64,000 nt of DNA from Elusimicrobia bacterium HGW-Elusimicrobia-1 (GCA_002841695.1 PHAN01000001.1:151663-215662), one strand, 5' to 3'; shown: positions 26,664 to 37,311, counted from the stretch's first letter. Program-made: numbers and translations. Notes: generated by a model not told the origin, from the letters alone.

Positions 26664-28045
26664 GAAAAAAAGTACTTCTGCTGAACCCTCCCGGAAAAAA
26701 AATTTATATAAGGGACTACTACTGCTCCAAAACGTCCCAGGCCGACTACATTAATCATCCCGTGGATTTCGTAGTTTTAAGCGGCATACTTTCGCGGGAC
26801 AACGACGTGTCGCTCATAGACGCCATTGTCGACCGCCTGTCGCCGGAAGAATGTCTCCGTCGCATTGTCGGGCTGTCTCCCGACGCCGTGATATTTTTGA
26901 CGGGCGGAGTTTCGTGGCCCGAAGACAGAGAATTTCTGGCGTCCGCGCGGCGCGCCGTCCCGTCGGCGGAGTTTATAGGCCTGGGCGATATTTTCCGCGA
27001 GGATGCCGCGAAATATCTCGCGGAAGCGCCGTTTCTTTCGGCGGTAATTCTTGATTTCACGTCGGACGACGCGGCGCGCTATCTGGCGGGCGAGCGCTCG
27101 GGCCCGGCGAATATGGTTTTGGCCGGCGCCCCGCCGACCGTCGCGCCGATGCGGCGGGGGACATCGGAGTTTGAAATACCCGTTCCGAGGCACGAACTCT
27201 TCATCTTCAAAAAATACCGCTATCCGTTTGTCCGCGCGTCCCGCTTCGCCACGGTTTTAAGCGAGTACGGCTGTCCCTTCGACTGCAGTTTCTGCGTTAT
27301 GGGGACGTTGGGACACAAAATCAGAAAAGTATCGAACGTCGTCGAAGAACTCGAATATATTCTGCGTCTCGGCGTCAGAGAAATATTTTTCGCCACTCAG
27401 ACCTTCGGCGCGCGACGTTCTTACGCCGTAGATTTGTGCCGCGCGATTAAGCCGCTTAACATCGGCTGGACCACGTTTTCCCGCGTGGACACCGTCGACG
27501 AAGAAGTGCTGTCCCTTATGAAAGAGGCGGGCTGTCATACCATAATATTCGGCATAGAATCCGGAAGCGGGGAACTGCTTAAACGCTACCGCAAGGGTTA
27601 TGACAAGGAACGCATAAGAAAAATCATAAACCTGTGCGCCGACAAGGGAATCGAAACGGTGGGCACCTTCATACTCGGTCTTCCGGAGGAAACGCGCGAT
27701 ACGATGAGGGAAACGCTGGATTTTATCGCGGAACTTCCGCTGGATTACGCGTCTTTCAATGTGGCGGTGCCGCGCGCCGGCACGGATTTAAGAAAAGAGG
27801 CGCGCGCCGCGGGACTTGCTGTTGCCGATTTATCGTCGACAATGGATCAGTCCGGCTCCGAAATAGCCATGAACACGAAACATCTTTCGCGCGAAGAAAT
27901 ACAGGATTTCAGACGAAAGGCGGTCAGGACTTTTTATCTGAGGCCGTCTTATCTTTTGAGACGTCTGGCCTCTATCCGCTCTCAGGGGCATTTTTTAGGC
28001 CAGCTCAGGCAGTTCGCCGCCATGCTCGGAAAAACATGGGGATGA
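26660..28045 (+). CDS. Radical SAM protein with N-terminal cobalamin-binding-type domain (4 of 5 by strictest count)
   Basis: 461 residues from the ATGA-coupled ATG at 26660. The N-terminal domain (KVLLLNPPGKK, VVLSGILSRDNDVSLIDA) is of the B12-binding type, though its second half is divergent. The core has EYGCPFDCSFCVMG (Cys205, Cys209, Cys212), FGIESGSGELLKRYRKG and GTFILGLPEET. It is separated from the other radical SAM genes by 17 kb of glycosyltransferase genes, so it may modify a later intermediate. The reaction is unknown. Confidence 0.88.
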   Translation: MRKKVLLLNPPGKKIYIRDYYCSKTSQADYINHPVDFVVLSGILSRDNDVSLIDAIVDRLSPEECLRRIVGLSPDAVIFLTGGVSWPEDREFLASARRAVPSAEFIGLGDIFREDAAKYLAEAPFLSAVILDFTSDDAARYLAGERSGPANMVLAGAPPTVAPMRRGTSEFEIPVPRHELFIFKKYRYPFVRASRFATVLSEYGCPFDCSFCVMGTLGHKIRKVSNVVEELEYILRLGVREIFFATQTFGARRSYAVDLCRAIKPLNIGWTTFSRVDTVDEEVLSLMKEAGCHTIIFGIESGSGELLKRYRKGYDKERIRKIINLCADKGIETVGTFILGLPEETRDTMRETLDFIAELPLDYASFNVAVPRAGTDLRKEARAAGLAVADLSSTMDQSGSEIAMNTKHLSREEIQDFRRKAVRTFYLRPSYLLRRLASIRSQGHFLGQLRQFAAMLGKTWG

Positions 28046-28063
28046 TTCCGTTATTGCAGCGTT

Positions 28064-29716
28064 ATGGACGATAAAAATAATCGCTATCTGCTTTTTGCGC
28101 TTGCGGCCGTATTGTGTTTTTGGGGAATAAACTTCGGCTTGCCGCAGGCCGTACACGCCGACGAGCAGGCCTTCATCAAGAGAGCTCTGCGTTTTTCCAC
28201 CGGAGATTTAAATCCGCACTTTTTCGTATATCCTACGCTTTATATGTACATACTTTTTGCGGCGTACGGATTTTATTATATCGTCAATTTTGCGGCGGGC
28301 AACTTTTCCGCTCCGTCGGATTTTGCCGCCGCTTATATAAGAGACCCGTCGCATATTTATCTTATCGCCAGAGGAATCGGCGCGCTTTGCGCCGTGCTTT
28401 CCGTCTACGTCGCATATCTGATAGGAGAGCGTCTCTACGGCAAAAAGACGGCGCTTCTGGGCGGGCTGATTTTTGCGCTTAACGCGCGATTCATTGAATG
28501 GAGCCATTACGCCAAATCCGACACCGCGATGCTTTTGGCCATTATGCTGTTTTTTCTTTCCTGTCTGAAAATACGCGAAGTCGGCGGGAAAAAATATTAC
28601 ATTCTTTCGGGTCTGTTTATGGGGCTTGCCGCTGCGTTCAAATACAACGCCCTGATGCTTTATCCCGCGGCGATTATCGCGCACTTTATGCCGCAGCCGT
28701 TCTCCGCAATTACGAAGCCCGCCGCCCGCCGGCATTGGCTTTTGGCGCTGAGCGCGGCGTTTGTCGTAGTGGGTTTTACCGTCGGAATGCCTTACTGGAT
28801 TCTGGATTTCGGAACTTTTTCAAGACAGGTCGCGCAGCTCGTCGGTTTTCTGTCCGCCGACACCGAATTCGGCCGCGATTTGTCGGCGCTTGCCTATCTT
28901 AAACTTTTGGTTTACTGGGGCGGTAACACACCGTTTCTGGGGCTTATGGTCATTGCTGGGGCGCTTGCGGTTTTTTTACGAAGAGAGAAAAGCGACGTTC
29001 TGCCCGCCGCCGGAGCGTTTATAGTTTTTGCCGGGTGCTCCATGCAGCGCATCGCTCAGGGTCAATATCTCCTGCCGGCCTTGCCGCTGTTTGCCCTTAT
29101 CGCCGCGCGCTCCTTTTTTGTCGCGGTTGAAAAGTTGAAAGGCAACCGGCTCGCGCGGTATGCTTTTACCGCGGCTCTCTCGGCGGCGCTGTTTCATTCC
29201 GCTGCCGTGGCCGCCCTGGACGATTACGCGCTGTCTCAAAAAGACATAAGGGTTCTGGCCGCCGAATGGATAGAGAAGAATATTCCGGAAAATACTAAGA
29301 TGCTCGTCGATACCTACGGTCCGCGCCTCGCGCGCTCAAGAGAATTGTTGCTGCGGCAATATGAGCTGGCTTCGGAGCTCGGCCATCACAAAAAGGACTA
29401 CTTTAAATTGCAGCTCGACGCTCAGACCGGCAAGGAATACCGCTGGTATCAGATAGAGCGTCCGGTCGTCAATATTCCGGAGGCGCGGGAATATTCTCAA
29501 ATAGTGGAACTCAATGTTCCTCTTTCTTTGGGAGTCAAACAACTCTCCAAAGCAGGATTTGAATATATAATACTTTCTCCGCCGATGGAACCCACCGCCG
29601 AAGAAAAAAAATTAGACGCGGAACTTGAAACGGTCAAAGAATTCAGTCCCGCAAGGCCCGTCCCGCCCCTTCGCACCAGAATTAAAATTTACAGGTTACC
29701 CGTCGTCCGCAAATGA
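28064..29716 (+). CDS. Membrane glycosyltransferase, GT39/ArnT-like
   Basis: 550 residues with about ten hydrophobic segments in the first 400 and a soluble tail of about 140 residues. The first loop has VHADEQAFIKRALRFSTGD and FFVYPTLYMYI, the acidic loop-1 pattern of GT39 and related GT-C enzymes. EWSHYAKSDTAMLL is a typical second-loop segment. It probably uses a polyprenyl-phosphate sugar at the outer face of the inner membrane. The gene is 18 bases after the radical SAM gene and overlaps the next gene by ATGA. Confidence 0.86.
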   Translation: MDDKNNRYLLFALAAVLCFWGINFGLPQAVHADEQAFIKRALRFSTGDLNPHFFVYPTLYMYILFAAYGFYYIVNFAAGNFSAPSDFAAAYIRDPSHIYLIARGIGALCAVLSVYVAYLIGERLYGKKTALLGGLIFALNARFIEWSHYAKSDTAMLLAIMLFFLSCLKIREVGGKKYYILSGLFMGLAAAFKYNALMLYPAAIIAHFMPQPFSAITKPAARRHWLLALSAAFVVVGFTVGMPYWILDFGTFSRQVAQLVGFLSADTEFGRDLSALAYLKLLVYWGGNTPFLGLMVIAGALAVFLRREKSDVLPAAGAFIVFAGCSMQRIAQGQYLLPALPLFALIAARSFFVAVEKLKGNRLARYAFTAALSAALFHSAAVAALDDYALSQKDIRVLAAEWIEKNIPENTKMLVDTYGPRLARSRELLLRQYELASELGHHKKDYFKLQLDAQTGKEYRWYQIERPVVNIPEAREYSQIVELNVPLSLGVKQLSKAGFEYIILSPPMEPTAEEKKLDAELETVKEFSPARPVPPLRTRIKIYRLPVVRK

Positions 29717-30834
29717 CAATGAAACGCAGGACTTCGATTCTCTACGTTATAACTTCTTTCGACCACGGCGGAGCCCAGAAAAATATGTTTGAACTCGCCC
29801 GCCGCGCCAAGGCGTCGGGCCGTTACGATGTTTTTGCCGCCGCGCTCAAGGACGGCGGGATATACGAACAGCGTTTCCGCGCCGCCGGCATAGAGGCGGT
29901 TACCCTGGGTATGAAGGGTAACGGACTTGCCTCAATGGTTTCTCTTCCGTCGGCATTCGCCCGTCTCGTGGCTCTGGCCGAAAAAACATCGGCCGATATC
30001 ATTCATTCGTTTCTTTTTCAGGCCAATCTTATTTCGCGTTTTGTCGCCGTCATTACGCGGTCGTCGAATATTTCGTCGGTAAGGGTGATGGAGAAAGAGA
30101 AAAAAGCGGCTCTCCTGTGCTCGCGGCTGACAGGTTTTATGGTCGACGCTCTTACCGTCAATTCCCGCGATTTATTCGAGTTCGCCGCGGCAACGGAGGG
30201 AGTGTCGCCCTCAAAAATAAAACTTATCAATAATTATATTTCAGCACAGAACGTTGCCCCGCCCCGGGCGGATACCGCGCCGGAATACGGTTTCAAAGAC
30301 GGAGCTTTCGTGGTTGCCGCCGTCGGACGGCTTTCGCGGCAGAAGGGTTTTGAATATCTCGTCGACGCCGTCAATCTCATCAAGGACGATATGCCGGAAC
30401 TATCCGTAGTGATAGCCGGCGACGGCGAACTGCGCCGCGCGCTGGACGCCAAGATAAAGGCCTTCGGGCTCGACGGGCGCATAAAACTCGCCGGCGCCCT
30501 GAGCGACACTTCGTCGCTGATGTCCTCCGCCGCCCTGGTCGCCATTCCTTCGTTGTGGGAGGGCTTTCCGAACGTGGCGCTGGAAGCCGTCGCCGCGGGT
30601 GTGCCCGTGATCGCCTCGGATTCTTCGTGCCTGTCGGGTTTCGTCGAGCCGGAGTATGTTTTTGCCGCCGCCGACGCCGTGGAACTTGCCCATAAAATTC
30701 TTGAAGTCGGACGCGATCTCTCAAAAGCGTCCGACTATGCCCGCCGTCTTTACGCAAAGCTGGACAATTACACGGGAACGAAAGTATTTGAACAATATTT
30801 CGACCTTTATGACGAGATAAGCCAAAAGCGATAA
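29713..30834 (+). CDS. Family 4 glycosyltransferase
   Basis: 373 residues; the start is ATGACAATG overlapping the previous stop. The N-terminal GT-B domain has VITSFDHGGAQKNMFELA. The donor domain has VGRLSRQKGFEYLV, VIAGDGELR, and IPSLWEGFPNVALEAVAAGV, containing the EX7E-type motif of retaining family 4 enzymes. It is a soluble cytoplasmic transferase that builds the lipid-linked glycan. The sugar is not predictable. Confidence 0.93.
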   Translation: MTMKRRTSILYVITSFDHGGAQKNMFELARRAKASGRYDVFAAALKDGGIYEQRFRAAGIEAVTLGMKGNGLASMVSLPSAFARLVALAEKTSADIIHSFLFQANLISRFVAVITRSSNISSVRVMEKEKKAALLCSRLTGFMVDALTVNSRDLFEFAAATEGVSPSKIKLINNYISAQNVAPPRADTAPEYGFKDGAFVVAAVGRLSRQKGFEYLVDAVNLIKDDMPELSVVIAGDGELRRALDAKIKAFGLDGRIKLAGALSDTSSLMSSAALVAIPSLWEGFPNVALEAVAAGVPVIASDSSCLSGFVEPEYVFAAADAVELAHKILEVGRDLSKASDYARRLYAKLDNYTGTKVFEQYFDLYDEISQKR

Positions 30835-30881
30835 ACAGATTTCGCCCTGTACCGCCGCCGGCGCGCGGAACCGGAAAAACT

Positions 30882-31649
30882 ATGGCAAATTTTGAGCCCC
30901 TCAAACAGTATATGTTTTTATTGCTCGACGAACTGATACGCAAATACAATATGACGGCGCCTTTTCTCGACGCCGGCTGCGGTCGCGGCGACGTCTCCGC
31001 ATTTCTGGCGCAAAAGGGCTGGCGCGGCTCCGCGGTCGATTTTTCCGACGAGACGCTCGACGTAACCAGGTCGGAAATGAGCAAGTATCCGGATGTATCC
31101 GTGCGCCAAACGGATCTGAAGCATTTTAAGAGCTCCGAAAAATTCAACACGGTCATTATCTGGGATGTGCTGGAACACGCTCCCGACGACGACGCGATAC
31201 TGAAATCTCTTGGCGACGCGATTGTCGAAGGCGGGCACCTGTGTCTGTCCGTTCCCTATAATCGCAAAGAGTGGCGTTGGGACGATAATTTTTACGGACA
31301 TCTCAGAAGATACGAACTCGCCGGACTCACAGCCAAAATCGAAAAGTCGGGATTGAAGGTCGTCGAGGTATGGGACTGCACGTTTCCGGTTTTCTGGATT
31401 TTGCGCAGAATTTACGCGGCCACGCACGCCGACCCGGCATGGAAAGAAGCCGCAAAACACGACGAGGATTTGCGGCGACTCACGAGCACCAGCGCTTTGC
31501 GCAACGCGTGGGGAACCGTCGGATGGAACGGCGATTTTCCCGGAGATATTTTATGGAAACCCGTTTATTGGTTTTCAAGATTATTCAGAAAAATAATGTA
31601 CGGCCACGAAGTTATGGTACTGGCCCGAAAGGAAAGCCATGAAAAATAA
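30882..31649 (+). CDS. Class I SAM-dependent methyltransferase
   Basis: 255 residues. The SAM-binding motif I is [16 protein letters not shown], motif II holds VDFSDETL, and [13 protein letters not shown] is the post-II loop of the UbiG/Methyltransf_11 kind. The C-terminal part has an amphipathic helix and RLFRKIMYG, which could touch the membrane. It probably O- or N-methylates a sugar on the glycan. A 47-base gap precedes it with no clear promoter. Confidence 0.9.
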   Translation: MANFEPLKQYMFLLLDELIRKYNMTAPFLDAGCGRGDVSAFLAQKGWRGSAVDFSDETLDVTRSEMSKYPDVSVRQTDLKHFKSSEKFNTVIIWDVLEHAPDDDAILKSLGDAIVEGGHLCLSVPYNRKEWRWDDNFYGHLRRYELAGLTAKIEKSGLKVVEVWDCTFPVFWILRRIYAATHADPAWKEAAKHDEDLRRLTSTSALRNAWGTVGWNGDFPGDILWKPVYWFSRLFRKIMYGHEVMVLARKESHEK

Positions 31650-32394
31650 AGTGATAATGATTATGCCCGCCTACAACGCGTCCAAAACCCTGGAGGCCAC
31701 CGTAAAGGCCATACCGTCGGGATCCGTCGACGAGATAGTGCTGGTCGACGATTGTTCCTCCGACGACACCGTCGCCATAGCGGAGCGGTTGGGACTTTCC
31801 GTTGTAAAACACGAAAAAAACCGCGGCTACGGCGCGAACCAAAAAACCTGCTATGCCGAGGCCTTGCGCCGTGGCGCCGACGTAATAGTGATGGTTCATC
31901 CCGATTATCAATATGACCCGCGCGTCGTGCCGTATATGACGGGACTTATCGCCGACGGCGTTTGCGACGTTATGCTCGGCAACAGAATAAGAACCCGCCG
32001 CGAGGCGCTTTCCGGCGGGATGCCCGTCTACAAGTATTACGCAAACAGAGTTCTTACCGCGGCCGAGAATTTCGCGCTGGGACAGAATCTGGGAGAATTT
32101 CACTCGGGGCTCAGGGCTTACGCAAGAAGCGTGCTTAAAAAAATCAACTGGATGAATAATTCCGACGACTTCGTGTTCGACCAGGAATTCCTGATACAGG
32201 CGGCTTTTTTCGGATTCAAGATAGGCGACGTCCCGGTGCCGACCAAATATTTTAAGGAAGCGTCGTCAATCAGTTTCAAAAGAAGCGTCGAATACGGACT
32301 GTCCACCCTCGGCGCGCTGCTGAAGTATATTTTGCATAAAAGCGGAATCATTAAGTCGGGACTGTTTGTTCCGCCCGACGGGAATGCCCGATGA
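31639..32394 (+). CDS. Family 2 glycosyltransferase
   Basis: 251 residues; the start lies 11 bases inside the methyltransferase gene. The GT-A fold shows [24 protein letters not shown] and a VHPDYQYDP segment in place of a classic Dx[17 protein letters not shown] near the end matches polyprenyl-phosphate glycosyltransferases. It lacks obvious membrane helices. It probably makes or uses a lipid-linked sugar for the membrane transferases that follow. Confidence 0.91.
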   Translation: MKNKVIMIMPAYNASKTLEATVKAIPSGSVDEIVLVDDCSSDDTVAIAERLGLSVVKHEKNRGYGANQKTCYAEALRRGADVIVMVHPDYQYDPRVVPYMTGLIADGVCDVMLGNRIRTRREALSGGMPVYKYYANRVLTAAENFALGQNLGEFHSGLRAYARSVLKKINWMNNSDDFVFDQEFLIQAAFFGFKIGDVPVPTKYFKEASSISFKRSVEYGLSTLGALLKYILHKSGIIKSGLFVPPDGNAR

Positions 32395-34310
32395 TGTCCG
32401 CCGCCTTCAGCGCCGCGACGGCCTTCGCGGTGACTTTTACGCTTCTTGCCGCCGGACGCCGCGCGATAGAGGCCTTCGGGCTTAAAATCGGCGGGCCGTC
32501 GGCTCGCGTGATCTTTTCGTTTGCCGTCGGATACGGACTTATGGCCCACGTATTTTTCGCGCTGGGCGTCGTCGGTCTCTACACTAAAGCCGTCGGCTGG
32601 ATTATAGCCGGCGCGGCGGTATTTCTTTCGCGCGGGACGCTCAAAAATCTTTACGACGACATCCTTGCGGCGGCCGCCGGTTTGCGCACAGCCGTCAGGA
32701 CGTCGCCGGCGACCGCCGGCGCCGCGCTTTTTTTTATTCTTCTTGCGGGGATACTGTCACTGGCTCCGCCCCATTTTTACGATTCGCTGGTATACCATCT
32801 GGCGCTTCCCTCCGAATACATCAAGCAGAATTCAATAAGAGCCCTTCCTAATAATTTATTTTCGCACTTCCCGCAGAACGCCGAGATGATTTTCCTCTTC
32901 GCCCTGCTTCTGGGCGACGGCGTCACGGCCAATCTTCTGACATTTTTTACTTCGGTGTTCGCGCTGGGCGCGGTCTACATTTTCACCCGCGACAGATTCG
33001 GCGCTCCGGCGGCGGCGCTGTCGGTTTTCATATTGAGTTCGGCCACGTTTTTTATGCTGCTGTCGTCCTGCACGTACGTCGAGATACATCTGGCGTTTAT
33101 GTTATTCGCCGCCCTGTGGCTTTTTGTGGAATACGTCGACCGCGCCGACGACAAACTTCTGGTCGCCGCGGGTGTTCTGTCGGGTTTCGCGGTGGGTATA
33201 AAATATACCGGATTCGCCGGATTGTTCGCGCTCAATGTTCTTCTTCTGTCGCATTCGTTTTTCCGTCGAGCCGCCGTCTCCGCCGTTATGCGGCGTATCT
33301 TCGCTCTCAACGCCGCCGCGTTTGCGGCGTCCGCGGTATGGTTCATAAAAAACGCGGTGTGCGCGGGCAATCCCGTGTTTCCGTTTTTTTACCGGATATT
33401 CGGATATAAAAACGTGGGATGGACGGACGCCGCCGCCGCCGGATACTTCGCCATGCTGACGGAATACTCCCACAAGAGTTCGATATTTTTCGAGCTTCTT
33501 GCGCTGCCGTACAATATGATTTTCAAACCCATTAAGTTCGGCGGCGGAATGGATGTTCTCGGCGATCTGGGATGGACGCTGTTTCTGGCGGCGACGCCCG
33601 TCGCGATTTTCTTTCTTAAAAAAAATTCCGCGCTCAGACGGCTCTTCGTTTACGCCGCGCTGTTTTTTGCCGTATGGTTCGCCACCAAGCCGGTCCTGAG
33701 ATTTTTCGTTCCCGCCGCGCTGCCTCTGGCAGTTCTGTCGGGCGTCGTCATTCATCAAATATATCGTCGTCTTCCGTCGATACCGCGTATGTTCGTCGTA
33801 GCCGCCGTTGTGGCCGCGAGCTTGTCGAATCTGCGTTATTTTTTGTTCGTCACATCCTTCTTTAATCCCGCGCGGGTCATAACCGGAGCGGAGAGCCGCG
33901 AGGCGTATCTCATCAGAACTCTCAAACACTCCCCCATGGCGGCTTTCGGGTACGTTAACCGCGAGGTCGCTCCCGACGGAAGAATATTTTTCGTAGGAGA
34001 GCAGCGACTTTATTATTGCGCGGCTTTCGCCTCGGCGTCCAACGTGTTCGCTCCTAATCCGCTTGTCGCCTGGGCCGACGCGGCCGCATCGCCCGACGAG
34101 CTTCTTAAAACGATAAGGTTAAAAAACTTCACCCATATTTTCTATAATATCCCCGAAGGAGAGCGTCTGGCGCCTTACGGAATCTTTGATTTCTCCGCCA
34201 AGGGCAAAAAAAACTGGAACGATCTTCTTCATAAACTTCTTCCGCGCGCGGTCTACTACGACGGCACCTGCATAATCTACGACATCCGTCCCGACGGCGC
34301 ACCAAGGTAA
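32391..34310 (+). CDS. Membrane glycosyltransferase, GT-C type, paralogue of the 20642 gene
   Basis: 639 residues; starts ATGATG with ATGA overlap. A dozen hydrophobic segments and a C-terminal soluble part are seen. The first loop, [19 protein letters not shown], with [15 protein letters not shown], lines up with PVTDSDALTYHFSFPKIFL and NNLLSYFPLNGQMMY in the protein at 20642-22519, so the two are paralogues that may handle different sugars at the same lipid acceptor. The family uses polyprenyl-phosphate donors on the periplasmic side. Confidence 0.82.
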   Translation: MMSAAFSAATAFAVTFTLLAAGRRAIEAFGLKIGGPSARVIFSFAVGYGLMAHVFFALGVVGLYTKAVGWIIAGAAVFLSRGTLKNLYDDILAAAAGLRTAVRTSPATAGAALFFILLAGILSLAPPHFYDSLVYHLALPSEYIKQNSIRALPNNLFSHFPQNAEMIFLFALLLGDGVTANLLTFFTSVFALGAVYIFTRDRFGAPAAALSVFILSSATFFMLLSSCTYVEIHLAFMLFAALWLFVEYVDRADDKLLVAAGVLSGFAVGIKYTGFAGLFALNVLLLSHSFFRRAAVSAVMRRIFALNAAAFAASAVWFIKNAVCAGNPVFPFFYRIFGYKNVGWTDAAAAGYFAMLTEYSHKSSIFFELLALPYNMIFKPIKFGGGMDVLGDLGWTLFLAATPVAIFFLKKNSALRRLFVYAALFFAVWFATKPVLRFFVPAALPLAVLSGVVIHQIYRRLPSIPRMFVVAAVVAASLSNLRYFLFVTSFFNPARVITGAESREAYLIRTLKHSPMAAFGYVNREVAPDGRIFFVGEQRLYYCAAFASASNVFAPNPLVAWADAAASPDELLKTIRLKNFTHIFYNIPEGERLAPYGIFDFSAKGKKNWNDLLHKLLPRAVYYDGTCIIYDIRPDGAPR

Positions 34311-34318
34311 CCCGCCTC

Positions 34319-35959
34319 ATGTTCGCAAAACGACTTGACGGTTTGAAAAATACCATCGATTCCGCGTCTCCGCGGTTTCTGGCTGCCGCGCTCTTTGTCG
34401 TTCTATTTGTTCCCGCCGCTGTCACGCATAACTATACCACGGGCGGCGGCGATTTGGCCGTTCCTGTTATCAATACGCCGTTGAGGATATTGGATGGCGA
34501 GATGCCGTACTGTGATTTCGAACTTATGTTCGGTCCGGCTACGGTATATGCGCCGGCGCTGTTTTACCGGATATTCGGGCGGTCGGTGAACGTTCAGTTG
34601 ATGTATGCGGTCGTCGTCAATGCGCTGCTGGGCGTGGCGGCCTTCGCTTTGGGGCGCTTGATTTATAAAAGTAATTTTTACGCGCTTTTGGCGGCCTCGC
34701 TGATTTTCTACGCCGGACTTCCGGCGCATTACATAGGTTATATGTATCCGCACACCTATTTTCTCTTTCTGTTGGCCGCGGCATTTTTTTTCTTCCGACA
34801 CATTGAAACAGGTCTCTTGCGCCACGCTTTTTATTGCGGAGTATGTTTTTCCGCCGCTTTACTGTTCAGGTTTTATGAAACAGGCGCCGCCATTTTGGCG
34901 GTGGTTCCGGCTTATGCCGCGTCGAGACGCGGAAAATACGTCCCGAATATATTCATAGCGGTCGGATTTTTCGCCGCAGGCATGGCTGCGCTCATTGCTC
35001 CGGCCCTGGTGTTGTTGCGTCCCGCGCTTCCCGCGATGGTTCGTTCGATAGTAGTCGATTCCGTTTACTTCGGCGCGTCGCGGAATGTCTCGCTGCCATA
35101 CTTTTTCTCGTCGATGGAACACTTCGGGGCTTTCGCCGGTTCGCTGCGCGGTTTGTCGGCGTTCGGCATCTTTCCGGCGGCCTTGAGCGCCGCCAATTTC
35201 CTGACGTCTTTTACGGTTTATCTGCTGCCTTTCATTATGCTTGCGGCGTCTTTGAGGATGCTTCGCGCCGGCGGACTTAAGGATGACGACCGCGCCGTTG
35301 TCTGGTTTTTTCTCGGATGGGGAATGTTTACAATGCCCAAGGCGATGGGCCGGTCCGATATGGACCATATGGTCTTTGCCGCGTCTCCGCTTATTTTTCT
35401 TGCGGTATTTTTGCTCGTCAAGGCAAGACCTTCCGGATTTCCGTCCCGAAGATTTCTCGCCGCGCTCGTTTCATTGCTTCTTTTGTCGGCGCCGGTGTTT
35501 TTGGCGCAGCAGATATACCCGCGGCTGACACGGCCGCATTACAAGGTCGCCGCGCGGCACGGGTCGCTTTATTTCGGCAGCGAGTCCGAGGCGTCCGATG
35601 CCTTGTCCGCCATAAAGTACATAGAAGAAAATTCACGAACCGGCGACTATATATTCTATACTTACTGGATGGCGCCGCCGTTTTACGCTCTCGCCGGCAG
35701 AAAAAATCCGGCGTATTTTGATTCCATATTGGGGCTGGTTTTTCAGCCCTCGCGGGAAAAACAACAAAGCATAATCCGCACGCTTGAGGAAAAGAAAGTC
35801 GGCATCGTGATACATTTTCCGTACTGGGGATTTAATACCCGCGAACTGCACTTTCTTAACACCTGCCGTCTTTTGCACGAGCACATAGAAAAAAACTATA
35901 AACCGGTCGCAAAATACGGAGCTCACTGGATTTATGTTCCGGTTTGTGTGAAGCCATGA
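34319..35959 (+). CDS. Multi-spanning membrane protein, GT-C-like
   Basis: 546 residues with ten or more hydrophobic segments. The N-terminal loop GGGDLAVPVINTPLRILDGE, followed by MPYCDFELMFGP, resembles loop-1 of GT-C glycosyltransferases, although it departs from the GT39 consensus more than its neighbours do. DRAVVWFFLGWGMF and DYIFYTYWMAPPFY are later landmarks. Eight bases separate it from the gene before and ATGA couples it to the WecA-like gene after. A polymerase (Wzy-like) role is an alternative reading I cannot exclude. Confidence 0.75.
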   Translation: MFAKRLDGLKNTIDSASPRFLAAALFVVLFVPAAVTHNYTTGGGDLAVPVINTPLRILDGEMPYCDFELMFGPATVYAPALFYRIFGRSVNVQLMYAVVVNALLGVAAFALGRLIYKSNFYALLAASLIFYAGLPAHYIGYMYPHTYFLFLLAAAFFFFRHIETGLLRHAFYCGVCFSAALLFRFYETGAAILAVVPAYAASRRGKYVPNIFIAVGFFAAGMAALIAPALVLLRPALPAMVRSIVVDSVYFGASRNVSLPYFFSSMEHFGAFAGSLRGLSAFGIFPAALSAANFLTSFTVYLLPFIMLAASLRMLRAGGLKDDDRAVVWFFLGWGMFTMPKAMGRSDMDHMVFAASPLIFLAVFLLVKARPSGFPSRRFLAALVSLLLLSAPVFLAQQIYPRLTRPHYKVAARHGSLYFGSESEASDALSAIKYIEENSRTGDYIFYTYWMAPPFYALAGRKNPAYFDSILGLVFQPSREKQQSIIRTLEEKKVGIVIHFPYWGFNTRELHFLNTCRLLHEHIEKNYKPVAKYGAHWIYVPVCVKP

Positions 35960-36987
35960 CCTATTTCACACTTTACATTCTGGCTTTCTCCACGGCTCTT
36001 GCCGCCTCGCTGGTTCTTACGCCTCTGGCCCGCCTGCTTGCCCGCAAGCTTAACATTTACGATCACCCCCACACCGACATAAAAACGCATAATGCCCCGG
36101 TGCCGTATCTGGGCGGCGTGGCCATAGCGGCCGCGTTTTACCTGAGTATGCTCGTGATACGACTCGTGACCGATTTTCCGACGGGCACTCTCAGGGCGAT
36201 GCGCGGAATTTTCCTGGCCGGTTTTTTCGTCCTGACTCTGGGCATAATTGACGACGTGAAACACAAGGGCCTGCACTTCTCTCAGAAATTTCTTTTTCAG
36301 TTCGCCGCCGCGATATTTCTCATATCTTACGGCATCCGGATAGAGTTCATAAAACCCGACTGGTTCGGATGGATAGTGACTTTGTTTTGGATAATAGGAA
36401 TATCAAACGCCCTTAACATCATAGACATAATGGACGGTCTTTCCGGCGGCACGGCCGTAATAGCCGCCATGGCTTTTTTCTTCATAGGAGTTCCCGGCGA
36501 GGAGCAGATTTACGTCAATTTTGTTTCGATCGGGTTGGCGGGCGCTTTGCTGGGTTTTCTTCCGTACAATCTCTCGAAGAAGTTTAAGATATTCATGGGC
36601 GACGCGGGTTCGCTTTTCGTCGGGATGCTTCTTGCCTCGACGGCTCTGGGCACAAGTTATACCGAGTCCAATAATCTGGGTGTTTTGGCGCCAATTATGA
36701 TTCTGGCAATTCCGATTTTCGACACGCTGTTCGTCATGGTGGCAAGATTCCGTCAGGGAAAATCCCCGTTTAAGGGAAGCAAAGACCATTTTGCGCTGCG
36801 GCTCCGCGTCGCGCAGTGCTCGGACAAGGGCATCCTCCTTAGGGTATATCTGTCCGGAATAATTCTTCTTTTCGCGTCGTTCGTCGTCGCAAAAACGGAC
36901 AGCGTTCCGGTCGCGGGAATAATTTACGGTCTTTTCGCCGTAGCCATAAGCGCGCTGGCGTCGTACCTTTACAAAATAAAAGTGTAG
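35956..36987 (+). CDS. WecA/TagO-like polyprenyl-phosphate sugar-1-phosphate transferase
   Basis: 343 residues from the ATGA-coupled ATG at 35956. About ten hydrophobic segments. Family landmarks are the cytoplasmic loop NIYDHPHTDIKTHNAPVPYL, the acidic LGIIDDVKHKG, NIIDIMDGLSGG and FMGDAGSLF, which supply the Mg2+-binding aspartates of the MraY/WecA superfamily. It moves HexNAc-1-phosphate from a UDP-sugar to undecaprenyl phosphate, the first membrane step of glycan synthesis. This makes the locus lipid-carrier dependent. Confidence 0.93.
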   Translation: MTYFTLYILAFSTALAASLVLTPLARLLARKLNIYDHPHTDIKTHNAPVPYLGGVAIAAAFYLSMLVIRLVTDFPTGTLRAMRGIFLAGFFVLTLGIIDDVKHKGLHFSQKFLFQFAAAIFLISYGIRIEFIKPDWFGWIVTLFWIIGISNALNIIDIMDGLSGGTAVIAAMAFFFIGVPGEEQIYVNFVSIGLAGALLGFLPYNLSKKFKIFMGDAGSLFVGMLLASTALGTSYTESNNLGVLAPIMILAIPIFDTLFVMVARFRQGKSPFKGSKDHFALRLRVAQCSDKGILLRVYLSGIILLFASFVVAKTDSVPVAGIIYGLFAVAISALASYLYKIKV

Positions 36988-37035
36988 ACGATAATACCCG
37001 TAGTTTCGCCGGATTCTTCCCTGATGAAACGATAC

Positions 37036-37311
37036 TTATTGAGCTTCGCATAATTAGTTGACATTTTGGCAGAGCGATTTTGGAGCGAAACGAGGAACGA
37101 AGAGCGAAGCATACCCTCTGCGGTATGCGAGCGATGAGTGACGAAGTTGCAGCCCAATAATCGCCTGCCCCGTCGGGGAGGCATATCTTTGGCTGATTTC
37201 CGCGTCGCTCGTCGTTTGCGTGCCGCAGGGGGCACGCGGCACTCCTCGCTCCTTGAAATCATCTCAAATCTATGCCTCCAAAATATCACCTAATTATGCG
37301 AAACTCAATAA
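37036..37311. mobile_element. MITE-like element with 34 bp terminal inverted repeats
   Basis: The left end (37036-37069) and the reverse complement of the right end (37278-37311) match at 31 of 34 positions; both begin TTATTGAG, then TTCGCATAATTAG after one mismatch. The interior (208 bp) has no reading frame worth calling and holds three hairpins: GCATACC/GGTATGC at 37109-37128, GCCTGCCCC/GGGGAGGC at 37163-37182 and CGTGCC/GGCACG at 37219-37236. It fills nearly all of the 300-base gap between the WecA-like gene and the next membrane protein. This looks like a non-autonomous element or a large structured repeat. No other copy lies in the window. Confidence 0.75.
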
